Shown here one piece after another: positions 16,254 to 23,295 of a DNA stretch of 64,000 nucleotides. The position numbers and the translations under genes are program-made. Below the pieces are notes generated by a model. That model was not told the origin of the DNA. It did not search any database and saw only the letters and a program-made list of their open reading frames with translations. Every line of letters begins with the position of its first letter. The stretch's first letter is position 1. The stretch comes from Hyphomicrobiales bacterium (GTDB lineage Bacteria > Pseudomonadota > Alphaproteobacteria > Rhizobiales > Rhizobiaceae), in NCBI GenBank assembly GCA_900467745.1, contig UBQW01000005.1:1-64000 (forward strand), written 5' to 3'.

Positions 16254-17210
16254 ATGTTTCAGATCGGCATTCAAGGAAACCCGGACGAATACCGGCGTGA
16301 GCTGGATGCGCTCGGTCAGCAGGTGCTGCCCAAGGCACTGGCTACCACCATCACCAGGGCTGCCTGGAAAGTCCGAGACAGGCTGGTTGCCTACACAAAG
16401 AGTGGCGCTATTGAGAAACCTCGCGTGTTCACGACATCGGCGAAGGCGTGGAAAGTTATTCCTGCCAATGCGGCTGACGGCGACAACATGAAGGCCGAGA
16501 TCAAAGCCCAGGATATTCAGGCGCAGTATCTCTGGTGGATTATTATGGGCGGCACCCGTAGTGCCGGTGATGCCGGTACGGGTCAGCATGACATCCTCTT
16601 TTGGTCTCGCCGTAAGACGCCCCAAGGCGGTGCCTACAATCGGAAACTCGTCGAGGAAACTACGGCAGCCAACAAGCAGGAGAAACGTGACAGACGGGCT
16701 TGGAAAGCGTCCTCGCGTGCAGCTCGTGCGGCTCATGGCAACACCGTAGGCCCTATCGCTCGTGACCTCCGTTGGATCGGCAGACCTGAATACAAGCCAG
16801 GTATGTTCTATGGCACCGTCGGCGGCGTGGAGGGATACTACCAGAGACCCGAACGTCTAACGGTTATCGAGCGCTTTGAAAGATTTGGCCGAAAGCTTGA
16901 GCACCATCATCGTGACGTTGAATCGGCTAACCGCATCCTTGCCCGTGGCAATGACCTCTCGGCAGCGAAGAGGCGTATCCGAGATGCCTACGACATGTCG
17001 CAGCGCGGCGAGGTGCCAAAGCTGAAGAACTTCCCATGGACCAAGCCTGGATCGAAGGTCAAACTCATCATGGCATTCAAAGTGCACACCCACCATCGGG
17101 CATTCTTCGATTACGACGGCGAAATGCTCGCTGCCTATAACGAGCACGTCAACGCCACGACCCTGGCGGCCTCGATCCGGTATCATAAGACGCGCCTGCC
17201 ACGGCCGTAA
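16254..17210 (+). CDS. Minor-tail/gp10-like protein outside the tail module
   Basis: The 318-aa protein opens with MFQIGIQGNPDEYRRELDAL...LPKALATTITRAAWKVRDRL, a pattern seen in lambda gpZ and HK97 gp10-type tail-completion proteins (an amphipathic start, then a helix that keeps AxxxAxxxxxAxxVR). The remainder is rich in Arg, Lys and aromatic residues. The assignment is by pattern only. It lies 14 bp after a strong terminator and 58 bp before the AbiEii-like gene, far from the tail genes. It may be a recruited accessory gene rather than a virion part. Confidence 0.4.
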   Translation: MFQIGIQGNPDEYRRELDALGQQVLPKALATTITRAAWKVRDRLVAYTKSGAIEKPRVFTTSAKAWKVIPANAADGDNMKAEIKAQDIQAQYLWWIIMGGTRSAGDAGTGQHDILFWSRRKTPQGGAYNRKLVEETTAANKQEKRDRRAWKASSRAARAAHGNTVGPIARDLRWIGRPEYKPGMFYGTVGGVEGYYQRPERLTVIERFERFGRKLEHHHRDVESANRILARGNDLSAAKRRIRDAYDMSQRGEVPKLKNFPWTKPGSKVKLIMAFKVHTHHRAFFDYDGEMLAAYNEHVNATTLAASIRYHKTRLPRP

Positions 17211-17240
17211 TTCGTTTCTTGCAAGCCGACGCCGAAAAAA

Positions 17241-17263
17241 TTCTCCCGGGTCAACTGGGAGAA
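17241..17263 (+). promoter_or_regulatory. Hairpin sequestering the ribosome site of the AbiEii-like gene
   Basis: TTCTCCC (17241-17247) and GGGAGAA (17257-17263) form a 7-bp stem. The right arm is the only good Shine-Dalgarno (GGGAGA), 5 nt before ATG 17269. When folded it would hide the ribosome site, so translation may be low unless the hairpin opens. An A-run precedes the stem. Confidence 0.5.
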
Positions 17264-17268
17264 AACAG

Positions 17269-18324
17269 ATGTCTGAAGACACCACCCTGATCGAAGGAAA
17301 GAAATTCAAACAACGCATTGAGGCCGCTTGCTACGTGACCGATCCGGTCACTCGCGAGTGTGTCCGCATTATGGACGCTGGGCGGGCCTTGGCCCGGGCA
17401 ACTGGCGAGGAAGTTCTCCGAAACATCCTTGCTGAGATTAAGGCGGAACCGACCATCAAGGGTGGCTACGCCTACCCTCAGGCCATCCGCGAAACTGCCG
17501 ATATCGATTTGCTTTACATGCGCAAGATCGATGACTGGGAATTCGAAAGAGCTTTCACCTTGATGACACCGCGCCTTGCCGAAAAAGGCATCGTGCTGAC
17601 CGCTTTTGACCGGAAAGCCGAAGTCATCAACACCAATGGTCAGATCGTCCATCGTTACAATTTCGAGGTGAAGGTCGGACCAAGCCCGGTGAAAAATCAT
17701 ATCGACGTGACGTGGGGCGACCGGAGAAAGTTTCCACGATATCCGCAGGCAAAGCGGCATGGCCCTACGTTCTTTTCGAAGCAGGAGGCTAACTTTGCGC
17801 GGTACCAGTCGTTTGAGTCACAGGCTGCAGACAAGCTGGTGTCGGCACTAAACCCGAACATCAGCCGCTGGAAAGATTATTCTGACCTGTCACTGCTGGC
17901 TGGCATGTCCCTGGATCACAACGTGGTCGCGGATGAGTTTCTAGTCAAGCTAATGGCAGCCGGTCACTCGGCCGACGACATTATGGCGATCCTGATCGAG
18001 AAGCCTGAAAGCCTGAGTTACGATTTCACCATGGCTAAGGCCGGTAGTCTGGAAAAAGTGCTATCGAAGTACGGCCCGTCAGCCGAGAAACTCGACGCGA
18101 TGCAGGTTTTCATCGACGTTCGCGATTTCTACCAGAAAATCCGCAATATCGTCGGCGCAGCTCGCGTTCGTAAGGTGGAGGGCAAAAACCCGACCATAGA
18201 CGAGGTGAAGCAGGCCTTCCGGAAAGCTCAGGCGGAAAAGGACAAGCACAAGACGGTTGTGAACCTCTCGGACTACCGGCTTCGGACAGGCGACGATCTC
18301 CTAAGCCATCAGCTCAAGCGATAA
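17269..18324 (+). CDS. AbiEii/AbiGii-like nucleotidyltransferase
   Basis: The 351-aa protein carries the order typical of AbiEii toxins: a GG near residue 65 followed by ETADIDLL (catalytic DxD at about 78/80), a third acidic position in HIDVTW (about 146), and AADKLVSALNPNISRWKDYSDL (about 186-207), equivalent to the family's KLxAL...RDxxDL. AbiEii proteins are nucleotidyltransferases acting as toxins in type IV toxin-antitoxin and abortive-infection systems. The GG segment is unusual (GGYAYPQAIRETADID rather than GGTAL...R.S.DID). No AbiEi-like antitoxin is seen beside it. It is isolated between two terminators, like a lysogenic cargo gene. Confidence 0.6.
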   Translation: MSEDTTLIEGKKFKQRIEAACYVTDPVTRECVRIMDAGRALARATGEEVLRNILAEIKAEPTIKGGYAYPQAIRETADIDLLYMRKIDDWEFERAFTLMTPRLAEKGIVLTAFDRKAEVINTNGQIVHRYNFEVKVGPSPVKNHIDVTWGDRRKFPRYPQAKRHGPTFFSKQEANFARYQSFESQAADKLVSALNPNISRWKDYSDLSLLAGMSLDHNVVADEFLVKLMAAGHSADDIMAILIEKPESLSYDFTMAKAGSLEKVLSKYGPSAEKLDAMQVFIDVRDFYQKIRNIVGAARVRKVEGKNPTIDEVKQAFRKAQAEKDKHKTVVNLSDYRLRTGDDLLSHQLKR

Positions 18325-18329
18325 TCGAG

Positions 18330-18347
18330 AGGGCCTCCGGGCCCTTT
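18330..18347. terminator. Terminator between convergent genes
   Basis: AGGGCC (18330-18335) and GGCCCT (18340-18345) form a 6-bp GC-rich stem with a 4-nt loop and a short T-tail, right after the stop of the AbiEii-like gene and 2 bp from the end of the leftward membrane gene. It probably serves both directions. Confidence 0.65.
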
Positions 18348-18348
18348 A

Positions 18349-18588
18349 TCATTTATGCTCTTTCACGACGAAATAATGCGTCAGCATGCCGACGCCGACC
18401 CCGGCTAGCAAACAGGTCAAGAACAGCAGCGAGCTGTCGAAATCACAGTCGCCGTAGGTGCCTGTCGGGTCGGTCTTATAGCAGACCTTGTTCAGTTTCT
18501 CGTGGAATGCGTCTAGCTGACCATTGGCTATCCAAACGGTAAACAGCCCAGCGGCGGTCGGGATGAAACTCTTGATCTTTTCTTTCAT
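18349..18588 (-). CDS. Small membrane protein
   Basis: A 79-aa protein starting MKEKIKSFIPTAAGLFTVWIANG at ATG 18588, overlapping the preceding gene's stop by ATGA. It has two hydrophobic segments: a moderate one near the N terminus and a strong one (LLFLTCLLAGVGVGMLTHYF), separated by a loop with two cysteines. The tail is VVKEHK. No family is recognised. It is the second gene of a two-gene leftward unit inside otherwise rightward DNA. Confidence 0.6.
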   Translation of the reverse strand: MKEKIKSFIPTAAGLFTVWIANGQLDAFHEKLNKVCYKTDPTGTYGDCDFDSSLLFLTCLLAGVGVGMLTHYFVVKEHK

Positions 18589-19322
18589 CGTGCTGCCTGC
18601 CGTTTTTGGGCCGCTTCTAGGTCGACGGCAAGCTTCTTGTGCCGCTCCTGCAACTCCTCGGCCGGAACATCCGGCAGCATCCAGTCGGGCTGAGGCCATG
18701 GATGTGCCTTCTCATCCTCACGGCGTTTGCTGATCTTTTCGATTTCACGCTTGAACCGGTCTTCTGGGTCCCAGTCACCTCTGTCGAGCAGCGGAACGCC
18801 ATATTCCTTAGCGAGGATATCGTTGATCAATACCGCCTCCAGGCCAATCCAGGCGTAGCGGAATGTTCGCTCCTCGAAAGCGTCGTCGTAGTCCGGTGGG
18901 CCGTCACCGTATTCCTTCAGGCTGCTTACATGACGGTTCGCGAGGTAGATTTTGTTCGGGATCGAGCGGATGCGGTACTGGAGCTTCTTCGGGAACGAAC
19001 CCCAACTCCAGTTATCTGGCCATTCGATCAACGGGGTTTTTACAGTCGTCTCCCAGACGCCATGATTGTCTTGATGAAGTGGATCGTCGACAACTTCGGA
19101 ACATGCGGCGATCAGACGGTCGAACTCGGTAACCAGCGTGAATGCCAAGACCTCCGCCTCATTCTTCTTCTTCCACCGGTTGGTCAGCCACTCCCTCAAC
19201 CAGTTCAGGCCGAAAAGAACGATACCGGCAACCAGGGCTACGGTCAGTCCTGGCAAGATCGTCGTCAGCCACGTCTGTGGAGCTGCCGAAGCTCCGCCGA
19301 TAGTAAAATTCACGTAATTCAT
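18585..19322 (-). CDS. Membrane-anchored hypothetical protein
   Basis: A 245-aa protein with one N-terminal transmembrane segment (TILPGLTVALVAGIVLFGLNWL), a positive-inside RxxLTNRWKKK stretch and a long cytoplasmic domain rich in Trp, Asp and Glu (EWPDNWSWGSFPKKL; DRGDWDPEDRFKREIEKISKRR). It resembles membrane-anchored hypothetical proteins scattered in prophages and islands, with no assigned function. With the 79-aa gene it forms an antisense pair, a layout common for lysogenic-conversion genes; superinfection exclusion is only a guess. Confidence 0.6.
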   Translation of the reverse strand: MNYVNFTIGGASAAPQTWLTTILPGLTVALVAGIVLFGLNWLREWLTNRWKKKNEAEVLAFTLVTEFDRLIAACSEVVDDPLHQDNHGVWETTVKTPLIEWPDNWSWGSFPKKLQYRIRSIPNKIYLANRHVSSLKEYGDGPPDYDDAFEERTFRYAWIGLEAVLINDILAKEYGVPLLDRGDWDPEDRFKREIEKISKRREDEKAHPWPQPDWMLPDVPAEELQERHKKLAVDLEAAQKRQAAR

Positions 19323-19469
19323 GACGCCCCCGCCCTTAGACGGCTGACCTTACACAACCCGATGGTGCGTCGCCAAGATTCTGATCGGCGGATGACGAAT
19401 CTATTTGCGCCAGGACTGTTTCCCTCCAACAATTTTCTCAAGACAAAAATCCTAAAAGGGAACGTCCAC

Positions 19470-20546
19470 ATGAAGGAAGTAACAATCCAAGATTTCCGTA
19501 AGATCGAAGACGCTGAACTACGCTGGCTCACTCGGTACGAGCACCTCATCAGCTGGGGTAAGTCCGGCACCCTCCGTATAGCTGCGCAGGCTTACTACGA
19601 CCAGATCGAGCAGGCTGAACAAAAGAAAGCTCTCGCCCAGCTACGCATTGCCCAGATCGACATATTGGAGACTGCCGTCAGCCGCTTCGACGGCCGTGCC
19701 ATACGCAATAGCCAGATGGCAGCAGTTGCTGCCAAGCACCGTGCTGAGATAGCCGAACGTCAGGCGATCCAGGCAGCATGCGATGAAATCATGGCCCTTG
19801 AAGAGATCGTCCCTGCTGACGACATCGACGATATCCTTTCGACCGTGTCCGCCGCACTCGGCATCGAGCTGCCGACGGATGCTGACAGAGCCGATATCTG
19901 TCAGCGTGGCCACAAGTCCATTCAGGACCTCAAGCGCGAACTGGGGCCCTCGTTGTGGGATCAGCGGATGGCTGAGCATGAGAACGACCGATTTCACGAG
20001 CTGGCAAAGTCCGACCGATTTGCAAAGCTGATCGTCGCCTTTTCGACATCGATCTCTCACCACCATTTGCTGAAAGAGTGCGCGGATGAGCCGCTATGGA
20101 TTTCATCCTTTAACCACATGATCGCGTGTAGAGACCGGTTATTCGAGGCAATCACGACGTTGCAGGACTACGCAATCGACCTCGTAACAACATCGGTCGA
20201 ATGGGTCGAACCAGAGCGGGGTTTCATTTCGCCGATTCAGGAAGTGGAGCAGCAGGTCAACCGACCAGCTTCATTCGAATCACGCGAAGCCGCATATCAG
20301 TGGTTGCTCGAAAACATCGATGTCTTCGAAGCGTCAACGTTCGACTGGCTCGACCGTTATTACCCCGAGGAAGATGACGTTCTAGATGACGAGGCCCTCG
20401 ATGCCGCTTGCAACGTCGTCAGATACCCGTTCGATGCGGGCCGAACTTTAGAGCAACTGGGCTGGTCGCCTCCACCCCACGAGCCTCCTAAGCCACCCGA
20501 CAGCATTACGTCGTGGGAACAAGCCGTCATGAGGATGGCGTCATGA
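19470..20546 (+). CDS. Phage hypothetical protein (358 aa)
   Basis: The start is ATG 19470 with AAGGGAA 7 bp before it; the reading frame stays open far upstream across the antisense membrane genes, but that part is a shadow. The N-terminal third is helical and coiled (QIEQAEQKKALAQLRIAQIDILE). No family is recognised. A C-terminal proline-rich stretch (SPPPHEPPKPPDS) ends it. It overlaps the 25-aa gene by ATGA and leads a rightward string of small genes. Confidence 0.6.
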   Translation: MKEVTIQDFRKIEDAELRWLTRYEHLISWGKSGTLRIAAQAYYDQIEQAEQKKALAQLRIAQIDILETAVSRFDGRAIRNSQMAAVAAKHRAEIAERQAIQAACDEIMALEEIVPADDIDDILSTVSAALGIELPTDADRADICQRGHKSIQDLKRELGPSLWDQRMAEHENDRFHELAKSDRFAKLIVAFSTSISHHHLLKECADEPLWISSFNHMIACRDRLFEAITTLQDYAIDLVTTSVEWVEPERGFISPIQEVEQQVNRPASFESREAAYQWLLENIDVFEASTFDWLDRYYPEEDDVLDDEALDAACNVVRYPFDAGRTLEQLGWSPPPHEPPKPPDSITSWEQAVMRMAS

Positions 20547-20620
20547 AGTGGATCGGGCTCGCCATCGTCATCGGAGCTGTCATTTTGGCAGCTCTACCAG
20601 TCGCGGCTGGCGTCAACTGA
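20543..20620 (+). CDS. 25-aa single-span membrane microprotein
   Basis: The ATG at 20543 overlaps the previous stop (ATGA) and opens a 25-codon frame: MKWIGLAIVIGAVILAALP then VAAGVN. It is a single hydrophobic helix with one N-terminal lysine. Translational coupling and a clean hydrophobic composition argue that it is real despite its size. It could be a membrane modulator; there is no family assignment. Confidence 0.5.
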   Translation: MKWIGLAIVIGAVILAALPVAAGVN

Positions 20621-20671
20621 CGTTTCCTGTCATGTATTGTGGCGGGAAACCTAAGGTTGGGGTCGGAATAC

Positions 20672-21439
20672 ATGTCACTGCTGAAACGCGTGTTCAAGCG
20701 TCCTTTCACGTCGGATGAACTGCATGCCATGGCGGCACACCACTTGGCTAAGCCGCCTCTCCCAGATGCGATGTATGAAGCTGCGGCAGGCATGGTCGGC
20801 AAGAAGGGTGTTTCCCTCCTCGATCACTGGCGTTCAACGTTCTCGATCCAGCTCGATGAGATCGCAGGTGAAAAGACCTGGCAGGCTCAGCGGGCGAAGC
20901 TTTTGAGGATAGTTCTCGTTGAAGAAGGCTGGGCCGACGTCTTTCGAGCGACCGACAAGATCAGCACGCCTGATGTATGGGCGCATCTCGTTTCTGAGCT
21001 GGACTTCTTCCAGGCGACGCCGAGAGAGCATTGGAAGGGGTTGGTCCTCCAGAGGTACATTATGGGGCTTCTCAGCTCCGCATGTCTGATAGAACTCGGC
21101 ACCAAAAATTACGGCATCGACAGCACCAAACAGCTCGAAATCCGACTGCACGGCGAATATTACCGCGAAATCTTGAACGTCGATTTGCAAATCGGCCAGA
21201 TGGTCCGCCAGATGATCGACAATTACGATGATGAAAATGCATATCGCGTCGCTGACGTGAAAGACGACGTCATTAATCCGATCATTGCCGAGCAATACAG
21301 GCTCTTGGCGCTGATCGCCGAGCAGATCGCCAATTCCCAGGTCGATATCAATTCAGTGAAAGCTAAAATGGACGCGCTCGACGCGAAGAAGCGCGAGATC
21401 GGAGAAGCACTGACGGCCGCCCGTTCTACTGCGGCGTGA
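20672..21439 (+). CDS. Phage hypothetical protein (255 aa)
   Basis: Start at ATG 20672 (MSLLKRVFKRPFTSDELHAMAAHHL). It is a helical protein with a basic N terminus; the C terminus is a coiled coil (AEQIANSQVDINSVKAKMDALDAKKREIGEAL). No catalytic motif is seen. It follows the 25-aa gene by about 50 bp and comes before the run of very small genes leading to the terminase. Function unknown. Confidence 0.55.
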   Translation: MSLLKRVFKRPFTSDELHAMAAHHLAKPPLPDAMYEAAAGMVGKKGVSLLDHWRSTFSIQLDEIAGEKTWQAQRAKLLRIVLVEEGWADVFRATDKISTPDVWAHLVSELDFFQATPREHWKGLVLQRYIMGLLSSACLIELGTKNYGIDSTKQLEIRLHGEYYREILNVDLQIGQMVRQMIDNYDDENAYRVADVKDDVINPIIAEQYRLLALIAEQIANSQVDINSVKAKMDALDAKKREIGEALTAARSTAA

Positions 21440-21526
21440 TCTAGCACGATTTTCCGCTTTCTCCCTTGTGCCGATTTCCGCCAGGACTCACGATCTTGGT
21501 ATCGAAACGCGATTTGGGAGATCGCG

Positions 21527-21694
21527 ATGCCTTCAACAAATAATGAACTCGACGCCCACGTCGATTTTCTCATCCAAATCATCAGTGAGTTTTTCAGAGC
21601 CTCGGCAAACGGGTCATACAACCCCGCTCACGCCCTGTCGCTCTATTACGCTGTTCTCGACCTTAAGGCTCTTCGTGAGGGAACAGCGGCATGA
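21527..21694 (+). CDS. Small phage protein (55 aa)
   Basis: ATG 21527 has GGGAG 6 bp upstream and opens a 55-codon frame (MPSTNNELDAHVDFLIQIISEFFRA...) ending in an ATGA overlap with the next gene. It is probably one amphipathic helix plus a short tail. It is the first of five coupled small genes. No family assigned. Confidence 0.5.
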   Translation: MPSTNNELDAHVDFLIQIISEFFRASANGSYNPAHALSLYYAVLDLKALREGTAA

Positions 21695-21867
21695 AGACGA
21701 TCACCATCATCACCTACACGACCGGCATCGAAGAGCGGCTCCCTGAGGGCTGGGAAGCCTATGCTGATGGTATTTGGCTCTGCCTTGCCGAGATTGAAGG
21801 GCGCAACAAGCGGTTCATCCCGGCCCATATAGTCTTCTGTGTTGAGGTTCGTGCGGTGGCGGCATGA
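21691..21867 (+). CDS. Small phage protein (58 aa)
   Basis: MKTITIITYTTGIEERLPEGWEAYADGIWLCLAEIEGRNK... The start overlaps the previous stop and the end overlaps the next start, both by ATGA. It looks like a small beta-rich fold with conserved-looking Trp residues. Function unknown. Confidence 0.5.
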   Translation: MKTITIITYTTGIEERLPEGWEAYADGIWLCLAEIEGRNKRFIPAHIVFCVEVRAVAA

Positions 21868-22103
21868 ACTTCGACGAGTTCCAGTTCCGCAGCACACTCA
21901 CAATCCAAGAAGAGTACCCTCTGTGCTTCGACAATTCGATGATGTTCGACTGGAACGGTAACCCTGTTCCGGTCGACCGTAAGGGTCGCCTTATGCCGCC
22001 CGCGTCTGAGGCCAAAGCTTCAGAGAAGCAGAAACCATCCACACCACGCGAGCGCCTGCGTGCCCTAAAGGCGCATCCAAAGTCGGTCAGGGGGAGAAGG
22101 TGA
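21864..22103 (+). CDS. Small phage protein (79 aa)
   Basis: MNFDEFQFRSTLTIQEEYPLCFDNSMMFDWNGNPVPVDRKGRL..., followed by a basic disordered tail (KHPKS/RGRR-type ending). It is coupled to its neighbours on both sides. There is no recognised domain; the basic tail suggests nucleic-acid or protein contact. Confidence 0.5.
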   Translation: MNFDEFQFRSTLTIQEEYPLCFDNSMMFDWNGNPVPVDRKGRLMPPASEAKASEKQKPSTPRERLRALKAHPKSVRGRR

Positions 22104-22267
22104 TGAAGTTAACGGGAAGAGATATACACGTCATCTTAACTGCCTTGGAGCGTCAGCTGGCACAGGCATCAGCGCATGGGCTTGGGTTCGGCGCTCGTCC
22201 GTCGCCTGAGCGTGTAAGGATTACCGAGGTGATCATGAAGCTTTACAGCGTCGAGGTAGAGGCATGA
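22103..22267 (+). CDS. Small phage protein (54 aa)
   Basis: The ATG at 22103 shares a base with the previous TGA (TGATG), with GGGGGAGAAGG just upstream. The product (MKLTGRDIHVILTALERQLAQASAHG...) is probably a pair of helices. It ends in ATGA with the next gene. Function unknown. Confidence 0.45.
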   Translation: MKLTGRDIHVILTALERQLAQASAHGLGFGARPSPERVRITEVIMKLYSVEVEA

Positions 22268-22524
22268 TGGATCGGTCAGCCAGATGGTGGACTTCACGCA
22301 GAATGATCGAGGGCGATGCCCGTATCGGTCATTCCACGCCACCCCTTACGGATGGTGAGGCCGTGCTTCTCACAGGGATCATCCAGGTAATTCGAGATAA
22401 CACTTGGTGTGCGGGCGGCTTCGATGAAGTCGAACTGGAAGACGTTGCGGCAGACATGACTGCTATGCTGATTGGATATCGCTCGCTTGTGCCCGGTTTG
22501 CCGCGACCTGAGGCCGAAAAATAG
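22264..22524 (+). CDS. Small phage protein (86 aa)
   Basis: MMDRSARWWTSRRMIEGDARIGHSTPPLTDGEAVLLTGIIQ..., an acidic C-terminal helix (FDEVELEDVAADMTAMLIGY) and a short tail. It is the last of the five coupled small genes; 177 bp separate it from the terminase small subunit. No family recognised. Confidence 0.5.
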   Translation: MMDRSARWWTSRRMIEGDARIGHSTPPLTDGEAVLLTGIIQVIRDNTWCAGGFDEVELEDVAADMTAMLIGYRSLVPGLPRPEAEK

Positions 22525-22645
22525 TCGACGGGGCCCCTGGGGTTTTGGCTGCCATGCGGTGGATTGGAGGCCTCATTCCGTCGCTCGGGATAAAAATTTG
22601 AAAACGGGTTGTGCAGCGCCACCCCCTGGAAATCCTGGCGGCATT

Positions 22646-22656
22646 GAATCTTGCAC
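22646..22656 (+). promoter_or_regulatory. Recurring GAATCTTGCAC motif (upstream of terS)
   Basis: This word occurs 46 bp before the terS ATG. Exact copies recur at 27371-27381 (before the protease), 31839-31849 (end of the connector gene, before the tail terminator) and 39129-39139 (before the holin-like gene). Spaced copies ahead of late genes suggest a late-promoter or regulator element. Confidence 0.4.
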
Positions 22657-22701
22657 CGTGCCGAAACCTAATCAATTCAAAGGTTTTCAGGCTCCACAAC
22701 G

Positions 22702-23289
22702 ATGGCGAGATCAAAAAAGAATTCGGATGAGGTGCACAATTCACCTCAAAATATCGACGACAGCTCAGCACCCCCTCTCACTTCCAGGCATGTGAACGCG
22801 TCTCAGCTCGCCTCGCTCATCGGCGTCCATCGCAACACCGTCATGGGCTGGCCAGCAAAGGGTTGCCCGGTCGTTCAGCAGGCGGATGTCTCCACCGGCG
22901 CGACCTGGATATTCGATGTTGCCGACGTTGTTCGGTGGCTTCGCAAGAAGGATGTCGAAGACGCCATCGCCAAATATCAGTCAGAGGACGGTGAAGTTCC
23001 CGAAGGCGTGTCGAAAGCCAGGAAGGCTTACTGGGCCGCGCTCGATCAGCAGAGGGAAACCATGCTGAACCTGCGAAAGGTCATTCCCACCGAATACGTG
23101 AAGGATCAGCTGTCGAAAGAGTATGCGGCGGTTCTCACCGTCATTGCCAAAATCCCGGATATCATAGCGGCAAATGTCGAGGCCTCTCTGTCTGCTCACG
23201 TGCGTAGCATCGCCGACAAGGAGGTCCGCAACGCGATGCAGCATCTTCAGATCAAGGTGGTGGACGACCCTCTCGAATACGAGAGGTAA
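22702..23289 (+). CDS. terS: Terminase small subunit, Nu1-like
   Basis: The 195-aa protein recognises the packaging site and loads terL. Residues about 32-80 (VNASQLASLIGVHRNTVMGWPAKGCPVV...WIFDVADVVRWL) match the winged helix of lambda gpNu1 (VNKKQLADIFGASIRTIQNW...), and a coiled coil follows (KARKAYWAALDQQRETMLNLRKV). It lies directly upstream of the gpA-like large subunit, as in lambda. The recognition sequence (cos) cannot be identified with certainty; the 177 bp upstream are a candidate. Confidence 0.85.
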   Translation: MARSKKNSDEVHNSPQNIDDSSAPPLTSRHVNASQLASLIGVHRNTVMGWPAKGCPVVQQADVSTGATWIFDVADVVRWLRKKDVEDAIAKYQSEDGEVPEGVSKARKAYWAALDQQRETMLNLRKVIPTEYVKDQLSKEYAAVLTVIAKIPDIIAANVEASLSAHVRSIADKEVRNAMQHLQIKVVDDPLEYER

Positions 23290-23295
23290 GCACCA

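Noticed and set aside
18639..19469. Upstream extension of the 358-aa gene
   Set aside because: The frame is open by chance across the antisense membrane genes; a good ribosome site and ATG are at 19470.
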